Part shown: piece after piece, positions 18,370 through 26,462 of the stretch
Position numbering within the stretch: the first letter of the stretch is position 1
How the letters are laid out: each line of letters starts with the position of its first letter
Origin: Microcaldota archaeon
GTDB taxonomy: Archaea; Micrarchaeota; Micrarchaeia; Norongarragalinales; UBA8480
Assembly: GCA_023247085.1 (NCBI GenBank)
Contig: JAHFHC010000008.1
Span: 1 to 45,087 of the forward strand
Length of the DNA stretch: 45,087 nt
Direction: 5' to 3'
The notes under the pieces: generated by a model
What the model saw: only the letters and a program-made list of their open reading frames with translations
What the model was told of the DNA's origin: nothing
Databases searched by the model: none
Made by a program: the position numbers and the translations under genes

Positions 18370-18954
18370 ATGAGTACCGAACTTAAAATGAAAAAATTAT
18401 TATTCGTAACATCCAACTCGGGTAAACTACTGGAAGTGCAGAGTATTCTTCAACCACTTGGTTTCGCTGTTGATTCAATCAACTTGGAGCTAACCGAAAT
18501 ACAAGGAGATCAAGCTCAAGTTGCGAAGCACAAGGCACTTGAAGCCCGCAAAACAGTGTCTGATTCTCTTGTTGTGGAGGACACTGGCTGGTACTTTGAA
18601 GCGTACGGCAATTTTCCAGGCATATTAGCCAGACAAATGGCGCAATCAATTGGCATTGACGGCTTGCTTAAATTACTAGAGGAAAAAAGCCACTCGGCTT
18701 ATGTGCTTACAATCGCTGCTTTTCTTCCAGCTGGTGAAACCGAGCCATTACTTTTCACTGGCAAATGTAGTGGTCAAATAACTCAAAACAAAACTGAAGC
18801 GCATCCGCGTTTACCTTATGATTCGATCTTTATTCCAAATGGCGGTAATTGTACTTTTGGCCAAATGACTCAAGAGGAAATAAACAAGTATTCTGCCAGA
18901 CGCAAAGCTTTTGAAGAATTGGCTAATTACCTAATTAAACACAAAAAAGAGTAG
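18370..18954 (+). CDS. XTP/dITP diphosphatase (RdgB/HAM1 family)
   Basis: LLFVTSNSGKLLEVQSIL, VVEDTGWYFEAYGNFPGI; likely start MKKLLFV at 18391. Confidence 0.95.
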   Translation: MSTELKMKKLLFVTSNSGKLLEVQSILQPLGFAVDSINLELTEIQGDQAQVAKHKALEARKTVSDSLVVEDTGWYFEAYGNFPGILARQMAQSIGIDGLLKLLEEKSHSAYVLTIAAFLPAGETEPLLFTGKCSGQITQNKTEAHPRLPYDSIFIPNGGNCTFGQMTQEEINKYSARRKAFEELANYLIKHKKE

Positions 18955-18963
18955 AAAAAACAA

Positions 18964-19815
18964 ATGGAGCTTGCAAAAGTAAATCGCCCTGCGACTAACG
19001 AAAGAAAAAAGAGTTTTCCTTCTGTGCAATATGATGGCCGAGAGATTTACTTGTGCGGTTTTATGCATGGTGGCGGGGTTTACCGACCAGGAAAGGTTCC
19101 AATAGCGGCTACCCGCCATTTGTTCGCAACCGATTCGCCGTTTGTATTAATAGAAGGTAAAAAAACTCAACGAAAAGCAGCTAGAATTCTTAAACACGAG
19201 CAACTTTCAGAAGGTGAAGATATTGAAAGAGCGTTTTCTAATGTTTTAAAAAGACCATCAACTAAGCGAGAGCTTAAGCGTTTATTTGGGTTCAATTATT
19301 TAGTGCCCTTAAAAGCAATGGATGCGGCGGTTGTCTTAACCTCGCCATTTCTTTATCTGCGCAAAGATTCAAACAGGTTTAGAAATGATATTTACGAAGC
19401 ATTACCTCCGCGTGCATTGCAAGAGTTAGCTATGTACATGCTACATTATGCCAGAATTGCCTTTGCTGACCCGAAAGTTCCTCGGCATAAGAAACTTGAC
19501 TTTTTTATCGAACACTTCCGTAGTTTTTTAATGGCTGATGCAATTAAACAGCGTCATTCTGTTATTCCAAAAGAAATCCCATTTGCGCTATTCATGGGCG
19601 GCAATCATGCACCACAAGTGCACGCATTTCTTGAAAACCCTGCGCTTTCCGCAATATTTGAAAGAAAATTACCGCCCGCACTGATGAAAATCGTTAATGC
19701 GGTTAGGCGCATAAATGGACAGGCGATAAGGGCATATTCAGCTGAAAGCCAGCAGCCCCATTCTGGTTTACGTATGAGTAAACGCGCTGCTGTTGTGTTG
19801 GGGGAACGAAAATGA
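18964..19815 (+). CDS. Divergent TraB/TIKI-superfamily-like protein
   Basis: GFMH and GGNH (two GxxH motifs), FVLIEGKKTQRKA acidic motif; 283 aa. Confidence 0.45.
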   Translation: MELAKVNRPATNERKKSFPSVQYDGREIYLCGFMHGGGVYRPGKVPIAATRHLFATDSPFVLIEGKKTQRKAARILKHEQLSEGEDIERAFSNVLKRPSTKRELKRLFGFNYLVPLKAMDAAVVLTSPFLYLRKDSNRFRNDIYEALPPRALQELAMYMLHYARIAFADPKVPRHKKLDFFIEHFRSFLMADAIKQRHSVIPKEIPFALFMGGNHAPQVHAFLENPALSAIFERKLPPALMKIVNAVRRINGQAIRAYSAESQQPHSGLRMSKRAAVVLGERK

Positions 19816-20114
19816 AGGCGAAAAAGCGTTATTTATCTTATAAAATTGAAGGGCAGACCTTTGACGAAAAGACGTTGAAAACAGTGCTACGCAAAGCCGT
19901 GTCGCGCTTTATAGGCGAAATGGGGTCAAGCGAAGCAAATGCCAAGTTAATTGCATTCAATGCGCCAACCAACGAATTTGTCTTACGCTGTGCAACCGAC
20001 CAGCTTGAACAAGTAATCGCTGCAATTGCTCTCATAACTAGCTATAATTCTAAGCCTTTAGCACTGCGTTTACAAGGCATGAGTGGAAGCATCAAGCACG
20101 TTTGGAGCTACTAA
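19812..20114 (+). CDS. rnp2: RNase P protein component 2 (Pop5/Rpp14 family)
   Basis: RYLSYKIEG...FNAPTNEFVLRCATDQLEQVIAAIALI; 100 aa, in RNase P neighbourhood. Confidence 0.82.
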   Translation: MKAKKRYLSYKIEGQTFDEKTLKTVLRKAVSRFIGEMGSSEANAKLIAFNAPTNEFVLRCATDQLEQVIAAIALITSYNSKPLALRLQGMSGSIKHVWSY

Positions 20115-20274
20115 GCATAGTAATAAAAAGACGGTTTCCGCAAAGTAATTCTGAACAAAAGAAAAAAAATTAAAAAACGGGTTTTGTTACCAAAATCTGC
20201 TTAGTTTTTGAACTTAAACGTTGTAAACGTTTTTAATAAAAGAAAAGATTACCAAAAGGTGAACTTACGCATTT

Positions 20275-20988
20275 ATGTACCCTCCACAACAATCTGCATA
20301 CGATAGAGCAATCACAGTTTTCTCGCCAGATGGCAGGCTATTCCAGGTTGAATATGCGCGCGAAGCAGTGAAAACCGGCAGCACTTCAATTGGCATAGTG
20401 TGTCGAGACGGAGTAGCTTTAGTTGCCCACAAGCGAATTACTTCAAATTTAATTGTTGGCGATTCACATGAAAAAATCTTTCAAATCGACAAACACAGTG
20501 CAGCAGCTTCAAGTGGTTTAGTTGCAGATGCACGTAAGTTAGTTGACTTTGCTCGCCTCGAGTGCCAAAAACATCATCTTACTTACGATGAGTTCATTTC
20601 AGTTGAAATGCTTGCCAAGAAAATCGGCGACCATTTACAATTTTATACTCAACTAGGCGGCGTAAGGCCATATGGTGTTTCCTTGCTTGTTGCAGGGGTA
20701 AGCGATGGACAAGCACATTTATTTGAAACAGATCCAAGCGGCGCATTGTTTGAATACAAAGTAACTGCAATTGGCGCGGGTAAAAAGACAGTAGAAGAAT
20801 TAATGGAAAAAGAATACAAGGACAATTTGTCCGAACAAGATGCAGTTAAGCTTGCAATTAAAGCTTTAAAGAAAAGCTTATCGCAAGACGAGAAACTAAC
20901 TGCGTCATATGTGGATGTTATGTTCATTTCAAAAACAAGTGCAACTGGTCGTTCCTATTCAAAAGAAGAACTTGCAACATTAGTGTAA
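20275..20988 (+). CDS. psmA: Proteasome alpha subunit
   Basis: YDRAITVFSPDGRLFQVEYAREAVKTGSTSIGI signature. Confidence 0.97.
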   Translation: MYPPQQSAYDRAITVFSPDGRLFQVEYAREAVKTGSTSIGIVCRDGVALVAHKRITSNLIVGDSHEKIFQIDKHSAAASSGLVADARKLVDFARLECQKHHLTYDEFISVEMLAKKIGDHLQFYTQLGGVRPYGVSLLVAGVSDGQAHLFETDPSGALFEYKVTAIGAGKKTVEELMEKEYKDNLSEQDAVKLAIKALKKSLSQDEKLTASYVDVMFISKTSATGRSYSKEELATLV

Positions 20989-21020
20989 GAAGTAACACAT
21001 AAACATCGGCGTAATAAATT

Positions 21021-21710
21021 ATGTCTGGCATTGAGAACACGTTAATTGCTCGCTTGGAACGCAATGGCGAGCACTTTGAAATACTTGTTGACCCAAAAAA
21101 GTCATACGATTACAAGACTGGTGCCAAGAAAGATTTTGAAAACGTTTTAATGTTTGATGAAATTTTCAAAGACGCAAAAAAAGGCGAACGACAAACAACG
21201 CCAGCAATCCAAAAAGCATTTGGCACAACTGACCCAGTTGAAGTTGCTAAGTTGATAATGCGCGACGGGGATTTACAGTTAACAACCGACCAGCGCAGGA
21301 AAATACTTGAAGAAAAACGTTTGAAAATAATTGCGTTAATTGCGCGTAATTGTGTTGACCCGCGCGCAAAAACGCCTCATCCGCCACAACGCATTGAAGC
21401 GGCCATGGAACAAGCGCGCGTAAGTGTAGATGCGTTTAAACCAGCTGAAGAACAAATGCTCGCCATTATTGAAAAATTGCGGGAAATAATCCCCATTTCA
21501 ATGCAGCAAGCTAAAATAGCTGCTAAAATACCTGGGCAATTCGCTGCAAAAGCATATGGCGCATTGAAAGAATACGGGTTACAAAAAGAAGAGTGGGGCA
21601 ACGATGGTTCGCTCCTGATAGTGTGTGAAATGCCTGCTGGAATGCAAGGCGAGTTCTTTGACCGGTTAAACAAGCTCACATCTGGCCAAGCACAAACGAA
21701 AGTACTATAA
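21021..21710 (+). CDS. Ribosome maturation protein SBDS/Sdo1
   Basis: IARLERNGEHFEILVDP...VFKDAKKGE-type FYSH domain; precedes rrp4. Confidence 0.93.
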   Translation: MSGIENTLIARLERNGEHFEILVDPKKSYDYKTGAKKDFENVLMFDEIFKDAKKGERQTTPAIQKAFGTTDPVEVAKLIMRDGDLQLTTDQRRKILEEKRLKIIALIARNCVDPRAKTPHPPQRIEAAMEQARVSVDAFKPAEEQMLAIIEKLREIIPISMQQAKIAAKIPGQFAAKAYGALKEYGLQKEEWGNDGSLLIVCEMPAGMQGEFFDRLNKLTSGQAQTKVL

Positions 21711-21782
21711 CAAAATTTCAAAAATAAAATAGAATAAAATAAAACAAAATAAAATTTAACAGTTATATGGTGAAAAAAATAA

Positions 21783-22388
21783 ATGGAAAAAAAGTTAATT
21801 CTTCCAGGCGATGAAGTAGCAGATACGCCAAAGCGAATGGACGGCTGTTTTATAGACGGTGGCAAAACTTACGCTGCTGTTGTAAGCATGGGTCAAGATG
21901 AAAAAGTTGTTCCCCTCAAAGGCAAATACTTGCCAATTGCAGGCGACTACGTTGTAGGAGTTGTTTCAGAAGAGCGATTCTCTGGCTTCAACGTTGAAAT
22001 AAACTCTCCTTACGAAGGCCAATTATCCGCCCGCGATGTCCGCGACCCACTTCGAGTTGACGATGTAGTATTTGTCAAAATCGCATTTGTAGATGAAGTT
22101 AATGGCGCCACACTAGCTGACCCGCGTAGGTTAACTGGCGGCGAAATGCTTGAAATCGAACCAACAAAAGTTCCACGCGTAATCGGCAGGAACATGAGCA
22201 TGGTTACAATGATACGCGACCACAGTGCAACTGACATTTTTGTTGGCAAAAACGGCCGCATTTACCTAAAAGGCAACAACACGTCACTTGCAGTTGAAGC
22301 GATTTTAAAAATTTGTAGAGAGTCACACACTTCTGGTTTAACTGACCGAATAAAACAATTTCTTGAAAACGGAGGCAATTCACAATGA
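21783..22388 (+). CDS. rrp4: Exosome RNA-binding protein Rrp4
   Basis: ILPGDEVADT, S1-like and KH-like (IGRNMSMVTMI...IFVGKNGRIYLKG) regions. Confidence 0.94.
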   Translation: MEKKLILPGDEVADTPKRMDGCFIDGGKTYAAVVSMGQDEKVVPLKGKYLPIAGDYVVGVVSEERFSGFNVEINSPYEGQLSARDVRDPLRVDDVVFVKIAFVDEVNGATLADPRRLTGGEMLEIEPTKVPRVIGRNMSMVTMIRDHSATDIFVGKNGRIYLKGNNTSLAVEAILKICRESHTSGLTDRIKQFLENGGNSQ

Positions 22389-23140
22389 GCTCAAATAGTC
22401 CAGACAAACCACAATTAATCAAAAATGGAAAACGCTTAAGCGGCAGGTCATTCACTGACTTAAGGCCACTGAAAATCACTGCAGGCGTACTTAAACAAGC
22501 AGATGGCAGCGCAATGATTGAATGGGGTAAAAACCGAATCATCGCAGCTGTTTACGGTCCACACGAAGTGTTTCCAAAATTCTTAACTAACAACAAAAAA
22601 GCACTTGTGAGCGCGCGGTATGTAATGGCGCCTTTCTCTTCTCTTGAAGACCACGGCCGCAGTGGTCCAAACCGAAGGAGCATCGAGATAAGCAAAGTTG
22701 CCAAACACGTGTTTGAAAACGCGATTTTAACAAGCAGGTTTCCAAAAACAATAATCGACATTCACATGGATGTAGTACAATCAGATGGTGGAACACGCAT
22801 TGCCGCAATCACTGCGGCTTCAGTTGCACTTGCAGATGCAGGTATCCCAATGAAAGACCTCGTAGCTGGAGTTGCAGTTGGCAAAGTTGACGGTGAACTA
22901 GTTGTTGACCTTGACAAAACCGAAGACAATTATGGAGAAAGCGACGCCGCAGTTGTCATATCCCCCCGCACAGGCGACATCCTCCTCTTTCAAATGGAAG
23001 GTCTACTTACTCCAGAAGAAGTAAAGCGAACAGTTCGACTCGCAAAAGATGCAGCAGTACAAGTTCGCGAAGTACAAGTGGCTGCGTTGAAAAAACGCTA
23101 CGAACAAGTAGCAAGTGAATTAGGTGAACAAATAGCATGA
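22385..23140 (+). CDS. rrp41: Exosome complex exonuclease Rrp41
   Basis: RNase PH fold; LRPLKITAGVLKQADGSAMIEWGKNRIIAAVYGP, RSIEISK. Confidence 0.96.
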   Translation: MSSNSPDKPQLIKNGKRLSGRSFTDLRPLKITAGVLKQADGSAMIEWGKNRIIAAVYGPHEVFPKFLTNNKKALVSARYVMAPFSSLEDHGRSGPNRRSIEISKVAKHVFENAILTSRFPKTIIDIHMDVVQSDGGTRIAAITAASVALADAGIPMKDLVAGVAVGKVDGELVVDLDKTEDNYGESDAAVVISPRTGDILLFQMEGLLTPEEVKRTVRLAKDAAVQVREVQVAALKKRYEQVASELGEQIA

Positions 23141-23919
23141 TTTCTGACCAAATAAAAGCTCAATTTATAAAAGATTTAATAAAAGACAACAAGCGTGCCG
23201 ACGGCAGGGACTTCATGGCATACAGGCCAATTGAAATCGAAAAAAACGTTTTCGAAAACTGTGAAGGCAGCGCAATTTGCAAGATCGGCGACACAAAAGT
23301 ACTCGCGGGAGTTAAAATTGACTTAGCTACCCCGTTTCCAGACCGGCCAAACGAAGGGATGTTATCAGTTGGATGCGAATTCTCTCCAATTGCACACCCT
23401 TCTTTCCAAGCTGGCCCTCCAGATGAACGCTCAATTGAACTCGCACGAGTTGTTGACCGAGGCATACGCGCAGCAAACACAATTGACTTAACAAAACTCG
23501 TAGTTGCACCTGGAAAAGTAATGGGAGTCTTCATCGACCTCTACATCCTCGACTATAACGGCAACTTAACCGACGCCGCAGCAATGGCCGCAATGTCAGC
23601 TGTAAAAAACGCGATTGTACCAAAAGTTGAACAAGACGGAGAAGTGTACAAACTTAACCACGAAGAACGAAAACACCACTTGCCACTAGGAGAATCAGTA
23701 GTCACTTGCACATTTGAAAAAGTCAACGGGTCAATTTTACTAGATGCCAACATCGACGAAGAAAACGCATCAAGCGGCAGACTCACATTTGGAACAACTA
23801 CAACCGGCAAAATCTGCTCAGCCCAAAAGAGCGGCTTAGCTTCATTTACACTAGAACAATTCGATTCACTAATTGACATGAGCCTAGAACAACGCCATGC
23901 ATTAATGAAACTATTGTAA
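23137..23919 (+). CDS. rrp42: Exosome complex protein Rrp42
   Basis: RNase PH fold paralog; RADGRDFMAYRPIEIEKNVFENCEGSAICKIGDTKVLAGVK, overlaps rrp41. Confidence 0.96.
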   Translation: MISDQIKAQFIKDLIKDNKRADGRDFMAYRPIEIEKNVFENCEGSAICKIGDTKVLAGVKIDLATPFPDRPNEGMLSVGCEFSPIAHPSFQAGPPDERSIELARVVDRGIRAANTIDLTKLVVAPGKVMGVFIDLYILDYNGNLTDAAAMAAMSAVKNAIVPKVEQDGEVYKLNHEERKHHLPLGESVVTCTFEKVNGSILLDANIDEENASSGRLTFGTTTTGKICSAQKSGLASFTLEQFDSLIDMSLEQRHALMKLL

Positions 23920-23971
23920 ATACATGCATAGTAAACAGCAATAAATATTTGAAAGAGGTAAGAATTTAGTT

Positions 23972-24202
23972 ATGGGTTCAAGATACGGTAGAACTATACG
24001 CAAACGAGAAGAAAAAGTACTAGTTGTACAGCGAGCTAAACACGGTTGCCCAGTCTGCGGCAAGAAAAACGTTAAACGCAAAGCAAACGCGCTATGGATA
24101 TGCAATTCGTGCGGAGCAAAATTCGCAGGCGGCGCATACGCCCCAGAAACTGCAGTTGGCGAAACAGTACGCAAATTCCTAGAAGGACAACAAACTAAGT
24201 GA
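23972..24202 (+). CDS. rpl37ae: 50S ribosomal protein eL43 (L37Ae)
   Basis: GSRYGRTIRKREEKV...CPVCGKKNVKRKANALWICNSCGAKFAGGAY. Confidence 0.96.
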   Translation: MGSRYGRTIRKREEKVLVVQRAKHGCPVCGKKNVKRKANALWICNSCGAKFAGGAYAPETAVGETVRKFLEGQQTK

Positions 24203-24214
24203 TTAAACCAAAAC

Positions 24215-24997
24215 ATGGCTTTCGCATTATTCTCGGCAAACCTGCCAACAGCCAAATACGAAGCCAAGTTAGACAACCCATCTAAACCCCAATTGATTCA
24301 AGAAATCGCCAATTTCAGCCACGTCATCTCAGCAAACATATACGCTTATTCGCCAATCGACTACAAAAAAGTAGCTGCCGTTTGCCCCAAAATCACTACT
24401 CCCGCTAACCTCAAACAAACCCTCTCCACTCTTTCTCCAACCAAAATCTTTGAACTAGTTAAACCCGCAATTACACTTCAACTAGCTGAACCAACCGACG
24501 AATCACTATTAAAAAAGTTTAAAGAAAAACAAAAAGCACTTGCAGAAATCGCAGTAAGTGCCTTTATTCACGCTTTGTTTGTTCAAGTTTACCCACAAAA
24601 ATTCAGCCAAAACGGCTCGCCAACTAACAAAGAAGTGAGAATCGCTTCAAATTTACCCGAATGGTTCATTGTAAAAAAAGTCGATGTACAAAAAGCAGAA
24701 CCAAAAGAAGTACTAATGACCATGTCAAGCATGTACAACTCACTACACTCAAAATACGGCGACTTAACCCAACTATCATCAACTACCCCCGAACAAACCA
24801 GAAAATCATACGCAAACTTACTCACCGTACTATCCAACCTCCCAACTGGAACCGACTTCGAAAACGAATGGAAAACCTTTAGCTTGCTATCTAACTCAGG
24901 ATTCCCACCAATCCCATCAACAGTAACAATCGGAGAACTATACCCCGAAATAAAAATTCCAAAACCACGCGGCAACTTTGGCAAAAAGAAAAAGTAA
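24215..24997 (+). CDS. Conserved-context hypothetical protein downstream of exosome/eL43
   Basis: 260-aa ORF co-directional and 12 nt after rpl37ae; basic C-terminal tail KPRGNFGKKKK; no recognised family. Confidence 0.75.
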   Translation: MAFALFSANLPTAKYEAKLDNPSKPQLIQEIANFSHVISANIYAYSPIDYKKVAAVCPKITTPANLKQTLSTLSPTKIFELVKPAITLQLAEPTDESLLKKFKEKQKALAEIAVSAFIHALFVQVYPQKFSQNGSPTNKEVRIASNLPEWFIVKKVDVQKAEPKEVLMTMSSMYNSLHSKYGDLTQLSSTTPEQTRKSYANLLTVLSNLPTGTDFENEWKTFSLLSNSGFPPIPSTVTIGELYPEIKIPKPRGNFGKKKK

Positions 24998-25056
24998 CCA
25001 GCTCCGATAAAAGTCTTTTAATTCTAATACCACTCTAAAAAACTACAAGCCACAAT

Positions 25057-25253
25057 GGGGGATTGGGCTAGCCTGGCTATGCTTCCAGCTTTGGGAGAGC
25101 CTTTTCTTTTTTACAAAAAAGAAAAGCCTCGGGAAAAGAAAAAACCCGTACGCTCAAAAAAAGCTGGAGACCTGAGTCAACCTTTTCTTTTCAAAAAGAA
25201 AATGTTGATGAAAAGAAAAATAGGTTGCAGGTATTCGAATCTCAGATCCCCCA
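25057..25253 (+). tRNA. tRNA-Pro(TGG) with two introns: 25096-25161 (37/38) and 25177-25233 (T-stem/T-loop, 53/54)
   Basis: Acceptor GGGGGAT/ATCCCCC + A73; CCAGC-TTTGGG|A-GCTGG anticodon arm; CTGAG|TTCGAAT-CTCAG T-arm only contiguous after intron removal; intron 2 BHB: CCTG/CAGG helix, AGT and TAT bulges, inner CAACC/GGTTG; spliced length 74. Confidence 0.85.
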
Positions 25254-25267
25254 TTTATTTTTTTTGC

Positions 25268-25350
25268 AAAGAAAATGTGTATAGCTTTTTTAACATGGTT
25301 TATCCTATTTTTACTTGGAAAGTTCCCGCCTTAGCTCAACGGTAGAGCAC
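25268..25350 (+). repeat. Direct repeat copy 1: promoter region + tRNA-Tyr 5' half (tRNA part 25325-25349)
   Basis: AAAGAAAATGTGTATAGCTTTTTTAAC...CTATTTTTACTTGGAAAGTTCCCGCCTTAGCTCAACGGTAGAGCAC nearly identical to 25389-25471. Confidence 0.9.
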
Positions 25351-25388
25351 TCAACGCGCGCCTTTCTTTACAAAAGAAAGCCGCAGGG

Positions 25389-25471
25389 AAAGAAAGTGTG
25401 TATAGCTTTTTTAACGCTCTTTATCCTATTTTTACTTGGAAAGTTCCCGCCTTAGCTCAACGGTAGAGCAC
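25389..25471 (+). repeat. Direct repeat copy 2: promoter region + start of complete tRNA-Tyr
   Basis: 83-bp near-identical direct repeat, offset 121 bp from copy 1. Confidence 0.9.
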
Positions 25472-25553
25472 CCCGCTGTAGCACTGTAATCTCACTTTTA
25501 AAAGTGAGACAATAGAAACGGGGCGGTTGTTGGTTCAAATCCGACAGGCGGGA
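25446..25553 (+). tRNA. tRNA-Tyr(GTA) with 36-nt intron at 37/38 (25482-25517)
   Basis: CCCGCCT/AGGCGGG + A73 (C1-G72 as in archaeal tRNA-Tyr); CCCCG-CTGTAG|A-CGGGG; GTTGG-TTCAAAT-CCGAC; intron hairpin TCTCAC-TTTTAAAA-GTGAGA; relaxed BHB CTGT/ATAG. Confidence 0.92.
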
Positions 25554-25589
25554 CTATAGTTTTTTATTGAGCTTAGTGTTACTTTTTCT

Positions 25590-26438
25590 ATGCCAGAAAA
25601 AAGTCGCGCATTTGTAATCGTGCCTAGAAAACCGCTTGTTATTCCAAAGCCAGTTAAACCGGCACACGAAGAGGTTACTGCCGGGCACGAAGACTTCTTA
25701 AAAGAAGATCCAGGTGAAGCAATTGAAGTGGGGGGGTACCATTTTGTCCGTCCACAAGGAGAGCATTTCAGGCATAGCCGGCCAACTTTCTCATTTGGAT
25801 CTAAGGACATAAAAGGGCAGCTAAGCGAAAATAAGGGTGTAGTAGCCATTTACACCCACCGTGGAGTTTTTGTGGGCAGTCCACGCCGTGGCTTTAAGGA
25901 TGCAGCTGCAAAAGTGGGAGTACATTAGCTATACCATGGGTGGCCGATTTATAGTTGGCGGGATGGAGATCCAGATACCGCGTATGTTCCGCATTCAAAT
26001 TATAGTGACTCGCCGTGGTTGTTTGAAAGAATTGATATGCGCACTGGCCGGTTGAAGCCAGAGTTCAAGCATCTTCTTGGCGAGCATAGTAAAAAAGTGA
26101 ACGAACCTGCTGAGCCGATTCAGGCTTTAATATCTGGAATTAAAGACGACCATGCAGCATTTCACGCGGTTCATGAAAGAATAGATGATGAAATCGCTTC
26201 TGCTTTTACTGCAACTGAAGCCTACAAACCAAGTCCAGCGGTTCTTGGCTACGTGGTTAAAAAATTAGGCTTATCCGCCGCTTCTACTCCAGCAGGCGTA
26301 AGAAAAGATTTGCAAGCACTTGCCAAGCGTTTTCACACTGATCGTTTAAAGGGAATAGATGAGACAAAACATCGCCGAGTAGTGAACTTGATAAATTCCG
26401 CGCGCGACTTTTTAAAACACCTTAAAAGCTTCGACTAA
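25590..26438 (+). pseudogene. Single reading frame split by in-frame TAG (25926-25928); C-terminal half J-domain-like
   Basis: ORFs 25590-25928 and 26019-26438 share frame; translation after the TAG continues LYHGWPIYSWRDGDPDTAYVPHSNYSDSPWLFERIDMRTG; C-term LAKRFHTDRLKGIDETKHRRVVNLINSARDFLK resembles J-domain HPD region (HTD). Confidence 0.55.
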
Positions 26439-26462
26439 CTGTCTTGCTTTTTAAATTTAGGT

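Noticed and set aside
21377-21865. 162-aa antisense ORF
   Set aside because: Opposite to SBDS and rrp4, which are unambiguous.
25055-25345. 96-aa ORF on + strand
   Set aside because: Lies across the intron-containing tRNA-Pro and the tRNA-Tyr 5' half; the translation is low-complexity Lys/Phe from the intron hairpins.
25926-25928. TAG as pyrrolysine codon
   Set aside because: TAG ends several ordinary genes here (eL44, GINS, p30, rdgB-like, rpoA), so global Pyl recoding is unlikely; kept only as an interrupted gene.
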